Positions 44,719 through 53,131 of a stretch of DNA of 64,000 nucleotides are shown piece after piece. The stretch covers positions 62,001 through 126,000 of the forward strand of contig NZ_JAQV02000012.1 in assembly GCF_000732485.2 (NCBI RefSeq), read 5' to 3'. The DNA comes from Bacillus sp. SJS (GTDB taxonomy: Bacteria > Bacillota > Bacilli > Bacillales > Bacillaceae). The notes below the pieces were generated by a model that was not told the DNA's origin, made no database searches, and was given only the letters and a program-made list of their open reading frames with translations. Position numbers and translations under genes: made by a program. Position 1 is the first letter of the stretch. Each line of letters opens with the position of its first letter.

Positions 44719-44769
44719 AAATGGGAACTTATTTCCTTATGGATCGTATAGCATATGGGAGGCGGTTTT

Positions 44770-45318
44770 TTGAAAAAATGGCTGGCGTTTTTATTTTTAA
44801 CAGGTGCAGTAACTCTTTCTGCAGGCTGCCAATCTGGAGAGTCTGGGGAAGCCGCAGCCCAGAGAGTTCTTGCAGATGAGAAACACACATTCGTTGGAGA
44901 CAATAGCGCTGTAGGCGGGATCTTAAGCCAGCTTCCAGGCAGTCAGTATGTAAAAACACTGCAGCTTCATACGAAGGAAAAGCCTTATGGCCTGACGGTC
45001 ACGTACGGGCTGAAGAATGGTCAGAATGATGCTTCTTTTGAAAACAGCTGGGATGCGAAAAACAGTCAAAAGGTGCTGCTGAATAACGCAGCCTCCCTGC
45101 TCATCCTGATTGAAAATGCAGAGTGGGCTGAATTGAAAATCGAAACGGAGAAGCCGATGTCTTTAAAAGTGACAAAAGACGAGCTTCAGTCTCTTTTTGG
45201 TGAAGATTTATCCATGTATGCAGACGATCCGGAAAAATGGAAGAAGGACGTTGCCGATCGGATGGCAAAAGGAGATCCGGAAATTACAAATTTTTTGGAA
45301 ACTCATCTAGCAGAATAG
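44770..45318 (+). CDS. DUF4825-like lipoprotein
   Basis: This 182-aa protein has a lipoprotein signal peptide (LKKWLAFLFLTGAVTLSAGC), so a diacylglyceryl Cys near residue 20 should anchor it outside the membrane. The mature part contains FVGDNSAVGGILSQLPGS, the hallmark of DUF4825, whose function is unknown. Some DUF4825 domains occur with BlaR-type sensors, but none is encoded here. TTG 44770 lies 7 nt after GGGAGG. An in-frame ATG at 44755 precedes that site and is less likely. The YvbH-like gene follows at about 50 nt. Confidence 0.83.
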   Translation: MKKWLAFLFLTGAVTLSAGCQSGESGEAAAQRVLADEKHTFVGDNSAVGGILSQLPGSQYVKTLQLHTKEKPYGLTVTYGLKNGQNDASFENSWDAKNSQKVLLNNAASLLILIENAEWAELKIETEKPMSLKVTKDELQSLFGEDLSMYADDPEKWKKDVADRMAKGDPEITNFLETHLAE

Positions 45319-45369
45319 CAGACTCTCTATGTTAGACTAGAACCATAAACAGTTGAAAGGAAGATGGAT

Positions 45370-45984
45370 ATGTTTGGAAAAGTAGCATCAGATATGCTGG
45401 GACTTAGTGATATTGGGAGCGTCATCAAGCCTGCCGATTATGACAAGGTGGACGCAGATGATTACATCCTGCATGAAGAGAACGAACGGATCTTTTTCCT
45501 GATCAAATCAAAAGCTGATGAGTATTGCTTCACAAACCGCGCCCTTGTTCATTTGGACGGAGCAAGTGCTGCAAGCAAAAAACGTACACTGAAGAGATAT
45601 GAATACCGCGCAAATAAAATCTCAGAGGTCTTTCTCGAAACGGCAGGAACGGTAGATTTGGATGTAGAGATTAAATTTAAGCTAGGAAATACCGCGTTCT
45701 CAATCGATGTACATAAAAAGCATCTGGAAGAGCTGAAGGATCTCTACAAAGCTCTCATTAAGATTGCTGAAATCAACCGCGAAAGCCACCAGGCGCTGGA
45801 GTATGCAAAGCAAAGCCTTCAAATGGCATCCTCTACGCTCGGCAATATGAGAAGCACAGAAGGAAGCCTGTCCGAAGAGTTCAAAAAAGTAAACCAAACC
45901 GCCTTCAACTGGCTCATGGATACGAAAAAGCAATACAGCATCAGAGATTTTGGCTACGTATTTGAGAAATACATTAATAATTGA
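45370..45984 (+). CDS. YvbH-like PH-domain protein
   Basis: This 204-aa cytosolic protein has a bacterial PH domain (about 20-125; core YCFTNRALVHLDG and FSIDVHKK). A C-terminal helical hairpin with an oligomerisation motif (SLSEEFKKVNQTAFNWLMD) follows. Both the length and the domain pair equal B. subtilis YvbH. The PH fold suggests membrane or protein binding, but the role is unknown. ATG 45370 has AAAGGAAG at 6 nt. An ATG two codons earlier touches the site. A strong terminator follows. Confidence 0.85.
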   Translation: MFGKVASDMLGLSDIGSVIKPADYDKVDADDYILHEENERIFFLIKSKADEYCFTNRALVHLDGASAASKKRTLKRYEYRANKISEVFLETAGTVDLDVEIKFKLGNTAFSIDVHKKHLEELKDLYKALIKIAEINRESHQALEYAKQSLQMASSTLGNMRSTEGSLSEEFKKVNQTAFNWLMDTKKQYSIRDFGYVFEKYINN

Positions 45985-45989
45985 TGAAA

Positions 45990-46024
45990 AACCCAGCTCC
46001 TGGTGGTGAGGAGCTGGGTTTTTT
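45990..46024 (+). terminator. Terminator of the yvbH-like gene
   Basis: The 11-bp stem AACCCAGCTCC / GGAGCTGGGTT has a 9-nt loop and T6 after it. Confidence 0.93.
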
Positions 46025-46100
46025 GGCGGTTTAGCGGTTTTGTGTGGCAGACATCAGGTTGGTTCTGCTGGCACAGAGATTAAATCGCCGGCTAATTGGG

Positions 46101-46348
46101 ATATATCGACCGAAATAAGGATTTATCGGCTATTGATTGGATATATCGACCGAAATAACAATATATCGGCTATTAATTGAGATATCGACCAAAATAAGGA
46201 TTTATCGGCTATTAATTGAGTATATCGACCGAAATAAGATATATCGGCTATTGATTGGATATATCGACGAAAAACCGAATATATCGACGAAAATAGAATT
46301 ATATCGACGAAAATACGAATATATCGGCGAAAATAACAATATATCGAT
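46101..46348. repeat. AT-rich tandem repeat, 20/40-bp unit
   Basis: Four copies of a 39-40-bp unit start at 46101, 46141, 46181 and 46220, each made of an ATATATCGACCGAAATAA half and an ATTTATCGGCTATT half. From 46259 the array continues as about four 20-bp units (ATATATCGACGAAAAT type). The array is open in several frames on both strands, giving low-complexity reading frames with YID/IST repeats that I do not take as genes. It fills most of the gap between two terminators and the DUF779 gene. Confidence 0.9.
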
Positions 46349-46402
46349 TTTTCGACTGAATTCGACCCCCACCCGAAGCGAACGAGCGTACTGCATATGC
46401 AC

Positions 46403-46780
46403 TTACCGCCGCCCAGCTTCCTCTTCCGCATTCAGCTCCCGAATCTCCTCCGCTGTAAACGGGCGGGATCGGCTCAGGAATCGAACTCCTTCCACCCCTT
46501 CAAGCGAGAACATGCCGCCTCTGCCATCGACCACGTCAATGATGACCTGAGTATGCTTCCAGTAGTCGTATTGTTTTTTATGAATATAGAAGGGGCTGCC
46601 GCCAATTTCTCCAAGCAGAATGTCCTGGCTTCCGATGAGAAGATCCCCCTCGGGGTAGCACATCGGCGAACTGCCGTCACAGCAGCCACCTGATTGGTGA
46701 AACATGATGGGACCGTGCTTCTCTTTCAGCTTTTCGATTAATGTGATCGCCGTTTCAGTCGCAGTAACGCGGTCGGCCAT
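46403..46780 (-). CDS. DUF779 protein linked to aldehyde dehydrogenase
   Basis: This 125-aa protein has the DUF779 core GPIMFHQSGGCCDGSSPMCY (about 24-43) and YDYWKHTQVIIDV near 75. The CC and His pattern may bind metal. DUF779 genes typically sit beside AcoD/ExaC-type aldehyde dehydrogenases, as here, with 20 nt between stop and start. They are presumed to assist that enzyme, but the mechanism is unknown. ATG 46780 is 11 nt from GGAGG. The GTG at 46792 overlaps the site. Confidence 0.87.
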   Translation of the reverse strand: MADRVTATETAITLIEKLKEKHGPIMFHQSGGCCDGSSPMCYPEGDLLIGSQDILLGEIGGSPFYIHKKQYDYWKHTQVIIDVVDGRGGMFSLEGVEGVRFLSRSRPFTAEEIRELNAEEEAGRR

Positions 46781-46800
46781 TTTGTTATACACCTCCGTTT

Positions 46801-48318
46801 TTAAAAGAAACCAAGTTTGTTTGTGCTGTAGCTGACGAGCAGATTTTTAACCTGCTGGTAGTGGCTGAGCATCATTTTGTGATTTTCCCGTCCGATTCCG
46901 GACATCTTGTACCCTCCGAAGGCAGCATGTGCCGGATACTGATGGTAGCAGTTTGTCCAAACGCGGCCGGCTTCAATGGAACGGCCAAAATGGAAGGCAG
47001 TGTTCATATCGCGGGTCCAGACACCAGCCCCAAGGCCATATAATGTGTCATTCGCCATGGACAGGGCATCATCTGCGTCCTTAAACGTAGTGACGGATAG
47101 GACCGGTCCGAAGATCTCTTCCTGAAAAATTCTCATTTTATTATTTCCTTCAAAAATTGTCGGCTGAATATAGTACCCCTCAGAAAGGTCGCCATCCAGC
47201 TGATTCCGTTCGCCCCCGACCAGGCACTTGGCTCCCTCCGACTTCCCGATTTCCAAATAAGAAAGGATTTTTTCCATTTGCTCTGAGGAGGCCTGGGCTC
47301 CCATCATAACGCTTGGATCGAGAGGGTTGCCCGTTTTAATCGCTTTTACCCGCTCAATAGCGCGTTCAATGAATTGGTCATAGATGGACTCCTGTACGAG
47401 AGCACGGGAAGGGCAAGTACACACTTCGCCCTGATTCAGGGCAAACATGACGAAGCCCTCTACGGCTTTATCGAGAAAAGCATCATCTTCCCTCATGACG
47501 TCTTCAAAGAAGATGTTTGGAGACTTTCCTCCAAGTTCGAGTGTAACAGGTATAATATTTTGGGATGCGTACTGCATGATTAAGCGGCCTGTAGTAGTTT
47601 CGCCGGTAAAGGCAATTTTGCTGATTCTCGGGTTAGACGCAAGCGGTTTTCCGGCTTCCAGTCCATAGCCATTCACAACGTTCAATACTCCATCAGGCAG
47701 AAGATCGCCGATCAGGTCCAGCATAAACATAAGGGAGGCAGGAGTTTGTTCTGCAGGTTTTAAGACAATGGTGTTTCCGGCAGCAAGTGCAGGAGCGATT
47801 TTCCAAGTGGCCATCAGAATAGGGAAGTTCCAGGGGATAATTTGTCCGACCACGCCGAGCGGCTCGTAAAAATGATAGGCAACCGTATCCTGATCGATCT
47901 GGCCGATGCTGCCTTCCTGGGCGCGGATGACGGAAGCGAAATAACGGAAGTGATCAACGGCTAACGGAATGTCTGCGTTCAGTGTTTCTCTAACCGCTTT
48001 CCCGTTTTCCCACGTTTCGGCAAGGGCAAGCTTTTCAAGATTTTCTTCCATTCGGTCTGCGATCCGGTTAAGAATGAGAGAGCGCTCCGTTACGGACGTT
48101 CTGCCCCATGAATCCTTGGCTTTGTGCGCAGCATCGAGAGCAAGCTCAATATCCTCTTCAGTCGAACGGGCCACCTGGCAAAAAACCTTGCCGGTTACAG
48201 GCGTGATATTTTCAAAGTACTCTCCCTTTACAGGAGGTGTCCATTTTCCTCCGATAAAGTTGTCATAACGGTCTTTGAACTGAATAATGGAGCCTTCCGA
48301 ATTTGGAAATTTGTACAT
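46801..48318 (-). CDS. NAD-dependent aldehyde dehydrogenase, AcoD/ExaC type
   Basis: This 505-aa aldehyde dehydrogenase shows [12 protein letters not shown] and KPAEQTP (cofactor site), LELGGKSPN with the general-base Glu near 267, and GEVCTCPSR with catalytic Cys near 300. The neighbouring Cys-x-Cys is typical of the acetaldehyde/AcoD group. C-terminal [14 protein letters not shown] matches as well. It oxidises acetaldehyde (or similar) to acid with NAD. The DUF779 gene follows in the same operon. A perfect cre site lies about 40 bp upstream, so glucose repression by CcpA is expected. ATG has AGGAG at 10 nt. Confidence 0.93.
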   Translation of the reverse strand: MYKFPNSEGSIIQFKDRYDNFIGGKWTPPVKGEYFENITPVTGKVFCQVARSTEEDIELALDAAHKAKDSWGRTSVTERSLILNRIADRMEENLEKLALAETWENGKAVRETLNADIPLAVDHFRYFASVIRAQEGSIGQIDQDTVAYHFYEPLGVVGQIIPWNFPILMATWKIAPALAAGNTIVLKPAEQTPASLMFMLDLIGDLLPDGVLNVVNGYGLEAGKPLASNPRISKIAFTGETTTGRLIMQYASQNIIPVTLELGGKSPNIFFEDVMREDDAFLDKAVEGFVMFALNQGEVCTCPSRALVQESIYDQFIERAIERVKAIKTGNPLDPSVMMGAQASSEQMEKILSYLEIGKSEGAKCLVGGERNQLDGDLSEGYYIQPTIFEGNNKMRIFQEEIFGPVLSVTTFKDADDALSMANDTLYGLGAGVWTRDMNTAFHFGRSIEAGRVWTNCYHQYPAHAAFGGYKMSGIGRENHKMMLSHYQQVKNLLVSYSTNKLGFF

Positions 48319-48355
48319 GCTTCATTTCTCCTCCCGTGTATGTAGTTCAATAGAC

Positions 48356-48369
48356 TGTAATCGCTTACA
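48356..48369 (-). promoter_or_regulatory. cre site (CcpA operator) before the aldehyde dehydrogenase-DUF779 operon
   Basis: On the minus strand TGTAAGCGATTACA fits TGWAANCGNTNWCA at all positions and is nearly palindromic. It lies 38-51 bp upstream of the start codon, in the promoter region. Confidence 0.85.
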
Positions 48370-48426
48370 ATCTAACTTTAGAGAAACATGTATTTGGAAA
48401 ATTGTCAATTATTAGACTTATAGAAA

Positions 48427-48453
48427 ATACCGGCTCCACTAAGGAGCCGGTAT
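48427..48453 (-). terminator. Terminator of the second aldehyde dehydrogenase gene
   Basis: The perfect 11-bp stem ATACCGGCTCC / GGAGCCGGTAT has loop ACTAA. On the minus strand it runs into TTTCTAT. Confidence 0.9.
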
Positions 48454-48467
48454 CCGGTTCATTTCTA

Positions 48468-49931
48468 TTAGGATTTAAAGAATGGACCATAGTTTCTGCG
48501 GTTATGCTGCACGGATACCCATTTAACCGTTGTGAATTCTTCCAAAGCCCATTCGCCATTGAATCGGCCAATACCGGAATCCTTCTCTCCTCCGAACGGC
48601 ATGTGCGGTTCTTCATTAACAGGCTGGTCATTGACGTGAATCATGCCAGTGTGAATTTCATGGGCAACAAGTGTTGCATGCTCGATGGAAGAAGAGTGCA
48701 CAGCACCGCTTAATCCATATGGCATTGCATTTGCCATTTCGATTACTTCCTCTTCTGAATCAAAGGAAATTAAAGCGGCTGCCGGTCCAAAAATTTCATT
48801 CACGGCAATCGGCATATCATTTGTAACGCCGGTCAAAACGGTAGGCTCAAGAACATTTCCTTCCGCTTTACCGCCAAGACGCAATTCTGCCCCCTGTTTC
48901 ACGCTCTCGTTTACATCCTTTAAAATGCGGTCAACCTGGCCGCGGTTAATCAGCGGACCTACTTTTGTATCGGCTTCAGCAGGGTTTCCATATTTCAGCT
49001 CTTTTGCTTTTTCAATGAATCGCTCAGCAAATTGATCATAAATGCTGCTGTGAACAAAAATGCGGTTGATGGCCATGCAAATCTGGCCTTGGTGATAAAA
49101 TTTTCCGAAGACAGCCGACTCTGCTGCCTGTTCAATGTCCGCATCTTCAAGCACGATAAATACGTTGTTTCCGCCAAGCTCAAGAGCGGTTTTTTTCAAT
49201 TCTCCGCCAGCAAGCTTGCCGATCCGGCGCCCTACTTCTGTGGAACCGGTAAATGAAATGAGGCGGGGTGTTTTATGTGTCACCATATCATCCCCGATTT
49301 CTGAACCGCGTCCAACAACCGTGTTAACCAATCCTTTAGGCGCACCAGCCGCTTCAAAGAGACTTGCGAATATAAGCCCTCCTGTAACGGGAGTTTCAGT
49401 AGCCGGTTTAATGACTACACTATTGCCAGTAGCAATGGCAGAAGCGATGGATCTCATCGCTAAGTGAAGCGGGAAATTCCAAGGGCTGATCACTCCGACT
49501 ACACCAAGCGGTTCGCGGTACACCCGGTTCTCCTTGCCAGGCGTTTGTGAAGGGAGAATTTTGCCTTCCATTCTGTAAGGGAAGGTCGCGGCTTCCTTCA
49601 GTACGTTCATGGCTGCACGGTATTCTGCTTCTGCTTTAAAAACAGTGCTGCCGGATTCTTTAACAAGCCAATCTGTGAAGATCTCCTTTTGTTCATCCAT
49701 AATTTGGACAGCCTTTTCAAGCAAAGCCCGTTTCACTTGCGGCAATTCTTTAGCCCATTTTACTTGAGCCAGCTCTGCCGCTTTATACGCATCGTCCAAA
49801 TCCTGTTTTAAAGCTGGCTTAATCTCTAGTATGTCCTCTTGATTGAAAGGATTTATATTTTTAATCGACCGGTCGCCGGAACCTGATTTCCATGCTCCAT
49901 TGATATAAATTTTGCTGAAATCTGTATTCAT
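48468..49931 (-). CDS. Aldehyde dehydrogenase, YfmT (vanillin dehydrogenase)-like
   Basis: This 487-aa NAD(P)-dependent dehydrogenase has SPWNFPLHLAMRS, KPATETP, LELGGNNVF (general-base Glu near 252) and GQICMAINR (catalytic Cys near 285). The C-terminal HMPFGGEKDSGIGRF is typical. It resembles B. subtilis YfmT, an aromatic aldehyde (vanillin) dehydrogenase, by length and N-terminal sequence as I recall it. The true substrate could be another aromatic or unsaturated aldehyde. ATG 49931 has AAAGGAGCGG. A TetR regulator is divergent, implying aldehyde- or ligand-induced expression. Confidence 0.88.
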   Translation of the reverse strand: MNTDFSKIYINGAWKSGSGDRSIKNINPFNQEDILEIKPALKQDLDDAYKAAELAQVKWAKELPQVKRALLEKAVQIMDEQKEIFTDWLVKESGSTVFKAEAEYRAAMNVLKEAATFPYRMEGKILPSQTPGKENRVYREPLGVVGVISPWNFPLHLAMRSIASAIATGNSVVIKPATETPVTGGLIFASLFEAAGAPKGLVNTVVGRGSEIGDDMVTHKTPRLISFTGSTEVGRRIGKLAGGELKKTALELGGNNVFIVLEDADIEQAAESAVFGKFYHQGQICMAINRIFVHSSIYDQFAERFIEKAKELKYGNPAEADTKVGPLINRGQVDRILKDVNESVKQGAELRLGGKAEGNVLEPTVLTGVTNDMPIAVNEIFGPAAALISFDSEEEVIEMANAMPYGLSGAVHSSSIEHATLVAHEIHTGMIHVNDQPVNEEPHMPFGGEKDSGIGRFNGEWALEEFTTVKWVSVQHNRRNYGPFFKS

Positions 49932-49972
49932 CTAAAACCGCTCCTTTATTTTGTACTATTTTTTTGAAACTA

Positions 49973-50053
49973 GTCTAAAATGTTGATGCCCTCACTCTAC
50001 CATTGATGAGGAAACATTGTAAACTAACTAGACTTATATGGTCTAAAATGTTG
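49973..50053. promoter_or_regulatory. Direct repeats between aldehyde dehydrogenase and TetR (candidate operators)
   Basis: GTCTAAAATGTTG occurs twice, at 49973-49985 and 50041-50053, in the 163-nt divergent promoter region. An inverted partial copy (ACTAGAC) lies at 50027. The 68-bp distance and the location suggest two binding sites for the divergent TetR protein. Confidence 0.55.
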
Positions 50054-50094
50054 TAATAGGAACAGCTCACTTTTACAGAAAGGCGTGAGGAAGA

Positions 50095-50754
50095 ATGCGA
50101 AAAATAGATGACGAACAGCGCGATGTAATGAGAACGTCTTATGCAAAGAAGCTGATGAACGTGATGCGGACACAAGGCTTCAGCAAGATGACCATCCAGG
50201 ATATGGCTCAGCTCATGAATGTCAGCAAAGCCACTTTGTACAATTATTTCTCATCAAAGGAAGAAATTATTCAAAAGGTAGGGGAAGTGTTCACCGATTA
50301 TATGCAAGAGGTGGATGAAACCCTTCTAAATATAGAGTTCAGCTACACATACCGGTTTCAGAAAGTATTTCAGCAGGGAGCACTTTCTGCTATTTATACT
50401 TCCGGAATCTTCATGAGGGATTTAAGACAAAGCTGTCCGGATATTTATCAGGAGATTATAGCGGGAAGAAAACAGAGACAGGAGCACATAAAGGAATTTT
50501 ACGAGGATGGAATTAAGGAAGGTGTTTTCCATTCCATCAATCCTGCGCTTCTCATTATGCAGGATGAAACAGCCTTTAAACGCCTGCTCAATCCAGTTTT
50601 TCTAATGGAAGAAGGATTATCCGTCAAGAAAGCCTTGTATGATTATTACGAAATGAAAAAAATCCAGCTAATTAAGCCGGAAATCATTCAGACAATGGAT
50701 GATGGACCGATGGAGGAATTGATTGGGTACATTTTGAAAAAGATGCAAGCGTAA
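50095..50754 (+). CDS. TetR-family regulator divergent from aldehyde dehydrogenase
   Basis: This 219-aa protein has the N-terminal TetR HTH with FSKMTIQDMAQLMNVSKATL and LYNYFSSKEEII (about 28-60). An all-helical ligand-binding C-terminal domain follows, without a recognised class. Its position head-to-head with the YfmT-like gene suggests it represses that gene and itself from the 163-nt region containing two identical 13-bp repeats. SD GTGAGGA precedes the ATG. Confidence 0.88.
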   Translation: MRKIDDEQRDVMRTSYAKKLMNVMRTQGFSKMTIQDMAQLMNVSKATLYNYFSSKEEIIQKVGEVFTDYMQEVDETLLNIEFSYTYRFQKVFQQGALSAIYTSGIFMRDLRQSCPDIYQEIIAGRKQRQEHIKEFYEDGIKEGVFHSINPALLIMQDETAFKRLLNPVFLMEEGLSVKKALYDYYEMKKIQLIKPEIIQTMDDGPMEELIGYILKKMQA

Positions 50755-51102
50755 GAAGCTGCCTGTGATGGGTAACGGGTTCGGTTTTCGAATAAAAACT
50801 AAAAATTACACATCAAAAGGAGTGCCAAATCGTATTGATTTTGTAACTCCTTCTTTCTTGATTTACCGGCGTTTTTGCCGATAAATCTTCATAATTTGTA
50901 ATACAAAATGCACCCTAAAATGTAGATGACAGAACTTTCTGTTTCTCAAATTATGTGATGCGATTTCTTATACACTTTAAGGCACACAAAAAAGAACTGA
51001 GGGCAGTATGAATGATAAAATAGAAATATCTGTTATTCCATTAATGGGCAGGTTAGTGGAAGAACTTATAAATTGAAAAATGACTCTTAGGTGTGATTAA
51101 AA
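50755..51102. other. AT-rich intergenic stretch with hairpins and a possible 22-codon frame
   Basis: AAGGAGT and ACTCCTT (50816-50852) pair around a long loop and end in a pyrimidine run, a possible terminator for tetR. GATTTACCGGC / GCCGATAAATC (50860-50887) forms a second hairpin. A frame of 22 codons (51008-51076) starts with ATG 4-5 nt after GAGGGC, but nothing else supports it. Base use is richer in A/T than the flanks. Confidence 0.5.
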
Positions 51103-51468
51103 CTGAAAAGAAGATTAAAAAAGAAATTAGAAAATAAATATAATATTTTAAAAGAGGCAAAACGTCAGCATCATAAACGAAAGGGAATAAGGTGCCTAGA
51201 GTATAACCTTTTACCAATGGGAAAAGGTGATAAAATTGCTTTGTCAAACGATGAAATAACTCTTAACTATCCAAATGCTTCACATTGGTTTTTAGATGTG
51301 TATTATTGGAAAAATGATAACGTTTTTCAAGTGCGAGTTTTTCCTTGTTCTAAATTTGGTGGAAGTCGAACTGAATCACCTGTTCGAATGATTTTTTGTT
51401 TTGAGAATGTGTTTGAAAAGGTAGTTGGAGATATAAAAAAGGATAAATTTTGGGAAACCGATTATTAA
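51103..51468 (+). CDS. Orphan protein, possibly started by CTG (121 aa)
   Basis: The frame is open after a stop at 51094 and ends at 51468. Its only ATG is at 51217, which has no ribosome site and would give 83 aa. Upstream a CTG at 51103 lies 9 nt after AGGTG, giving a very basic N-terminus (KRRLKKKLENKYNILKEAKR), then a mixed domain with HWFLDVYYWKNDNVFQVRV and ending DKFWETDY. It is AT-rich compared with its neighbours. I recognise no family. It could be a horizontally acquired gene or the remains of one. Confidence 0.45.
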   Translation: MKRRLKKKLENKYNILKEAKRQHHKRKGIRCLEYNLLPMGKGDKIALSNDEITLNYPNASHWFLDVYYWKNDNVFQVRVFPCSKFGGSRTESPVRMIFCFENVFEKVVGDIKKDKFWETDY

Positions 51469-51518
51469 CTGCTTTATTCAATTATTGGGGGCTTTAATTG
51501 AAGAATCGCTATAATAAA

Positions 51519-51551
51519 TGGTCAGAGGCATATCAGCCACTGACCATTTTT
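51519..51551 (+). terminator. Terminator downstream of the orphan gene
   Basis: The 11-bp stem TGGTCAGAGGC / GCCACTGACCA (one mismatch) is followed by TTTTTAA. Confidence 0.88.
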
Positions 51552-51656
51552 AATGCAAATATAATTGTTTTTCTGCTACAAATACCTCTACTATTTTGTT
51601 TGTTTATTAGAAGTTTGTACTTCAAAACAGAACCCGTTATGTGATGGGCGGCTTTT

Positions 51657-51833
51657 TTAATTAAATAAAAGTCCAATAAAAGATACAGCCAGCGGGCCAA
51701 TGATCATAAAACCGAGAATGAGAGCGAGTATTTTCATAGGAGCGGATAATCCTTTTTCTCTTTCCAGCTTTTCAATCCTCTCATTCATACTCTTTAATCC
51801 CCTTAAAACTTCTTGATTGATGTCATCCGGCAA
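51657..51833 (-). CDS. Small membrane protein with coiled-coil N-terminus (58 aa)
   Basis: TTG 51833 lies 6 nt after GGGGGG and opens a 58-codon frame. The first 30 residues are a charged helix (DDINQEVLRGLKSMNERIEK, then LEREKG). One long membrane span (ILALILGFMIIGPLAVSFIG) forms the C-terminus. Single-span proteins with a cytosolic coiled coil are common in Bacillus but I do not recognise this one. Nothing else is encoded on either strand here. Confidence 0.65.
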   Translation of the reverse strand: MPDDINQEVLRGLKSMNERIEKLEREKGLSAPMKILALILGFMIIGPLAVSFIGLLFN

Positions 51834-52189
51834 ATTAATCCCCCCATATTGGCCTGTTATGTTAGCGCAGCCGGCAATCCATAAGGTCTGTTCTGCGCTG
51901 ATTTAAATACCAGCTGGAATTCTGGGATAAATCAACCTGAACTTTGATTATGGCTACATATACTCATTGCATTGCATGCTGCATTTATTTTCAACAGAAC
52001 ATAGCTTCCATTTTCTACTAATACCATTCGTCAGGGGGTTAACGATTCCTTTTTTCTTTTTCAAAAAATAAATTTCCCAATGTAAGGGCTTAACCGGGAA
52101 ATTATCATTTACATCCTGGTTTCAGGCCGATATAATCTGGATTGTTGAACAATTTTGAACGACAATAATCCTGAAAAGGAGGTCTCCGA
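51834..52189. other. Intergenic region before yitT-like gene
   Basis: The stretch has no gene. It holds an inverted repeat AGCGCAG (51864-51870) / CTGCGCT (51893-51899) and a strong promoter at 52108-52136 (listed separately). The rest is unremarkable AT-rich sequence. Confidence 0.7.
52108..52136 (+). promoter_or_regulatory. Sigma-A promoter of the yitT-like gene
   Basis: TTTACA (52108-52113), 17-bp spacer, perfect TATAAT (52131-52136). The start codon is 54 bp further on. Confidence 0.8.
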
Positions 52190-53035
52190 ATGAGTCCAAA
52201 AATCTTATCATTTTTGAAAATAAATATCGGATTGATCTTTGTAGCCATTAATATTCATTTCTTTTTGTCTGCCAATAATATTGCTGCTGGAGGGACAGGC
52301 GGTTTATCGATTGTCATTCAGCACTTCCTGCCGCTTCCTGTAGGCCAAATAATGCTGATGCTGGATGGCATTCTGTTTGTGATCGGATTTCTCATTATTG
52401 GGTCTGCATTCGGAGCCGTATCCCTTTATTCAAGTATTACCCTGAGCCTGCTCGTTTGGGGTTTCAGTATATTTTTCCCGATGGACAAGCCGATGAGCGA
52501 TGATGCTTTGATCGAGCTGATTATAGGCATGATTATCGGTTCATTCGGAAGCGCTCTTGTTTTCAGCCAAAACGCATCCACCGGGGGAACAGACATTGTT
52601 GCCAGGATCATTAATAAATTTACTCATATGGAGATGGGCAGGGCCGTTCTGCTTGCAGATATTTCGATTGTTGCCTCATCTGCGGCCGTTTTTGGCATTC
52701 AAACCGGGATGTATGCCTTGCTGGGCCTTTTAATAAAAGGCTTTTTAATCGACTATGCCATGCAGATGATGAACGAAAATAAAGAAGTGGTGATTATCAG
52801 TGCGGAAAGTGAAAAAATTAAGCAGTTTATTCTCCTGAACCTGAACAAAGGAGCGACTGTGCATACAGCAAAAGGGGCTTTCTCAAACGATGAAAAGGAA
52901 GTCATCACGACGATTCTGGCCAGAAGAGAGTTCCATCGTTTGAAAGTGTATATTCAATCAGTTGATGAGGATGCTTTCGTGACCATCCACAACATGAATG
53001 AAATCATGGGCCGGAATTTCAAATCGTTTGCTTAA
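52190..53035 (+). CDS. YitT-family membrane protein (DUF161-DUF2179)
   Basis: This 281-aa protein has five or six spans in the first 195 residues. They include SANNIAAGGTGGLSIVIQH and ASTGGTDIVARIINK, the duplicated GGTGG/GGTD motif of YitT proteins. A cytosolic DUF2179 domain (about 200-275) ends the chain. The function is not established; a transporter of unknown substrate has been proposed. AAAAGGAGGTCTCCG gives a perfect ribosome site 4-7 nt before ATG 52190. It is a single gene. Confidence 0.92.
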   Translation: MSPKILSFLKINIGLIFVAINIHFFLSANNIAAGGTGGLSIVIQHFLPLPVGQIMLMLDGILFVIGFLIIGSAFGAVSLYSSITLSLLVWGFSIFFPMDKPMSDDALIELIIGMIIGSFGSALVFSQNASTGGTDIVARIINKFTHMEMGRAVLLADISIVASSAAVFGIQTGMYALLGLLIKGFLIDYAMQMMNENKEVVIISAESEKIKQFILLNLNKGATVHTAKGAFSNDEKEVITTILARREFHRLKVYIQSVDEDAFVTIHNMNEIMGRNFKSFA

Positions 53036-53131
53036 TATGCCAGGACCTCTTTTGCCCCATCGGTTTTTCGTTTATGATGAAAGAAGGAAAATTATTCTAT
53101 GTGCGGTAATAAAGGCTGAAGGGTGAGGGAT

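Noticed and set aside
46101-46348. Possible CRISPR array
   Set aside because: The repeats are contiguous with no unique spacers, the unit length changes from 40 to 20 bp and no cas gene is in the window.
46137-46550. Open reading frames through the tandem repeat on both strands
   Set aside because: They encode low-complexity repeats of the DNA unit (YID, IST), have no ribosome site and run antisense into the DUF779 gene. They are by-products of a repeat without stops.
48891-48905. Half parS match TGTTTCACG in the aldehyde dehydrogenase gene
   Set aside because: Only the left half matches; the right half (CTCTCG) does not.
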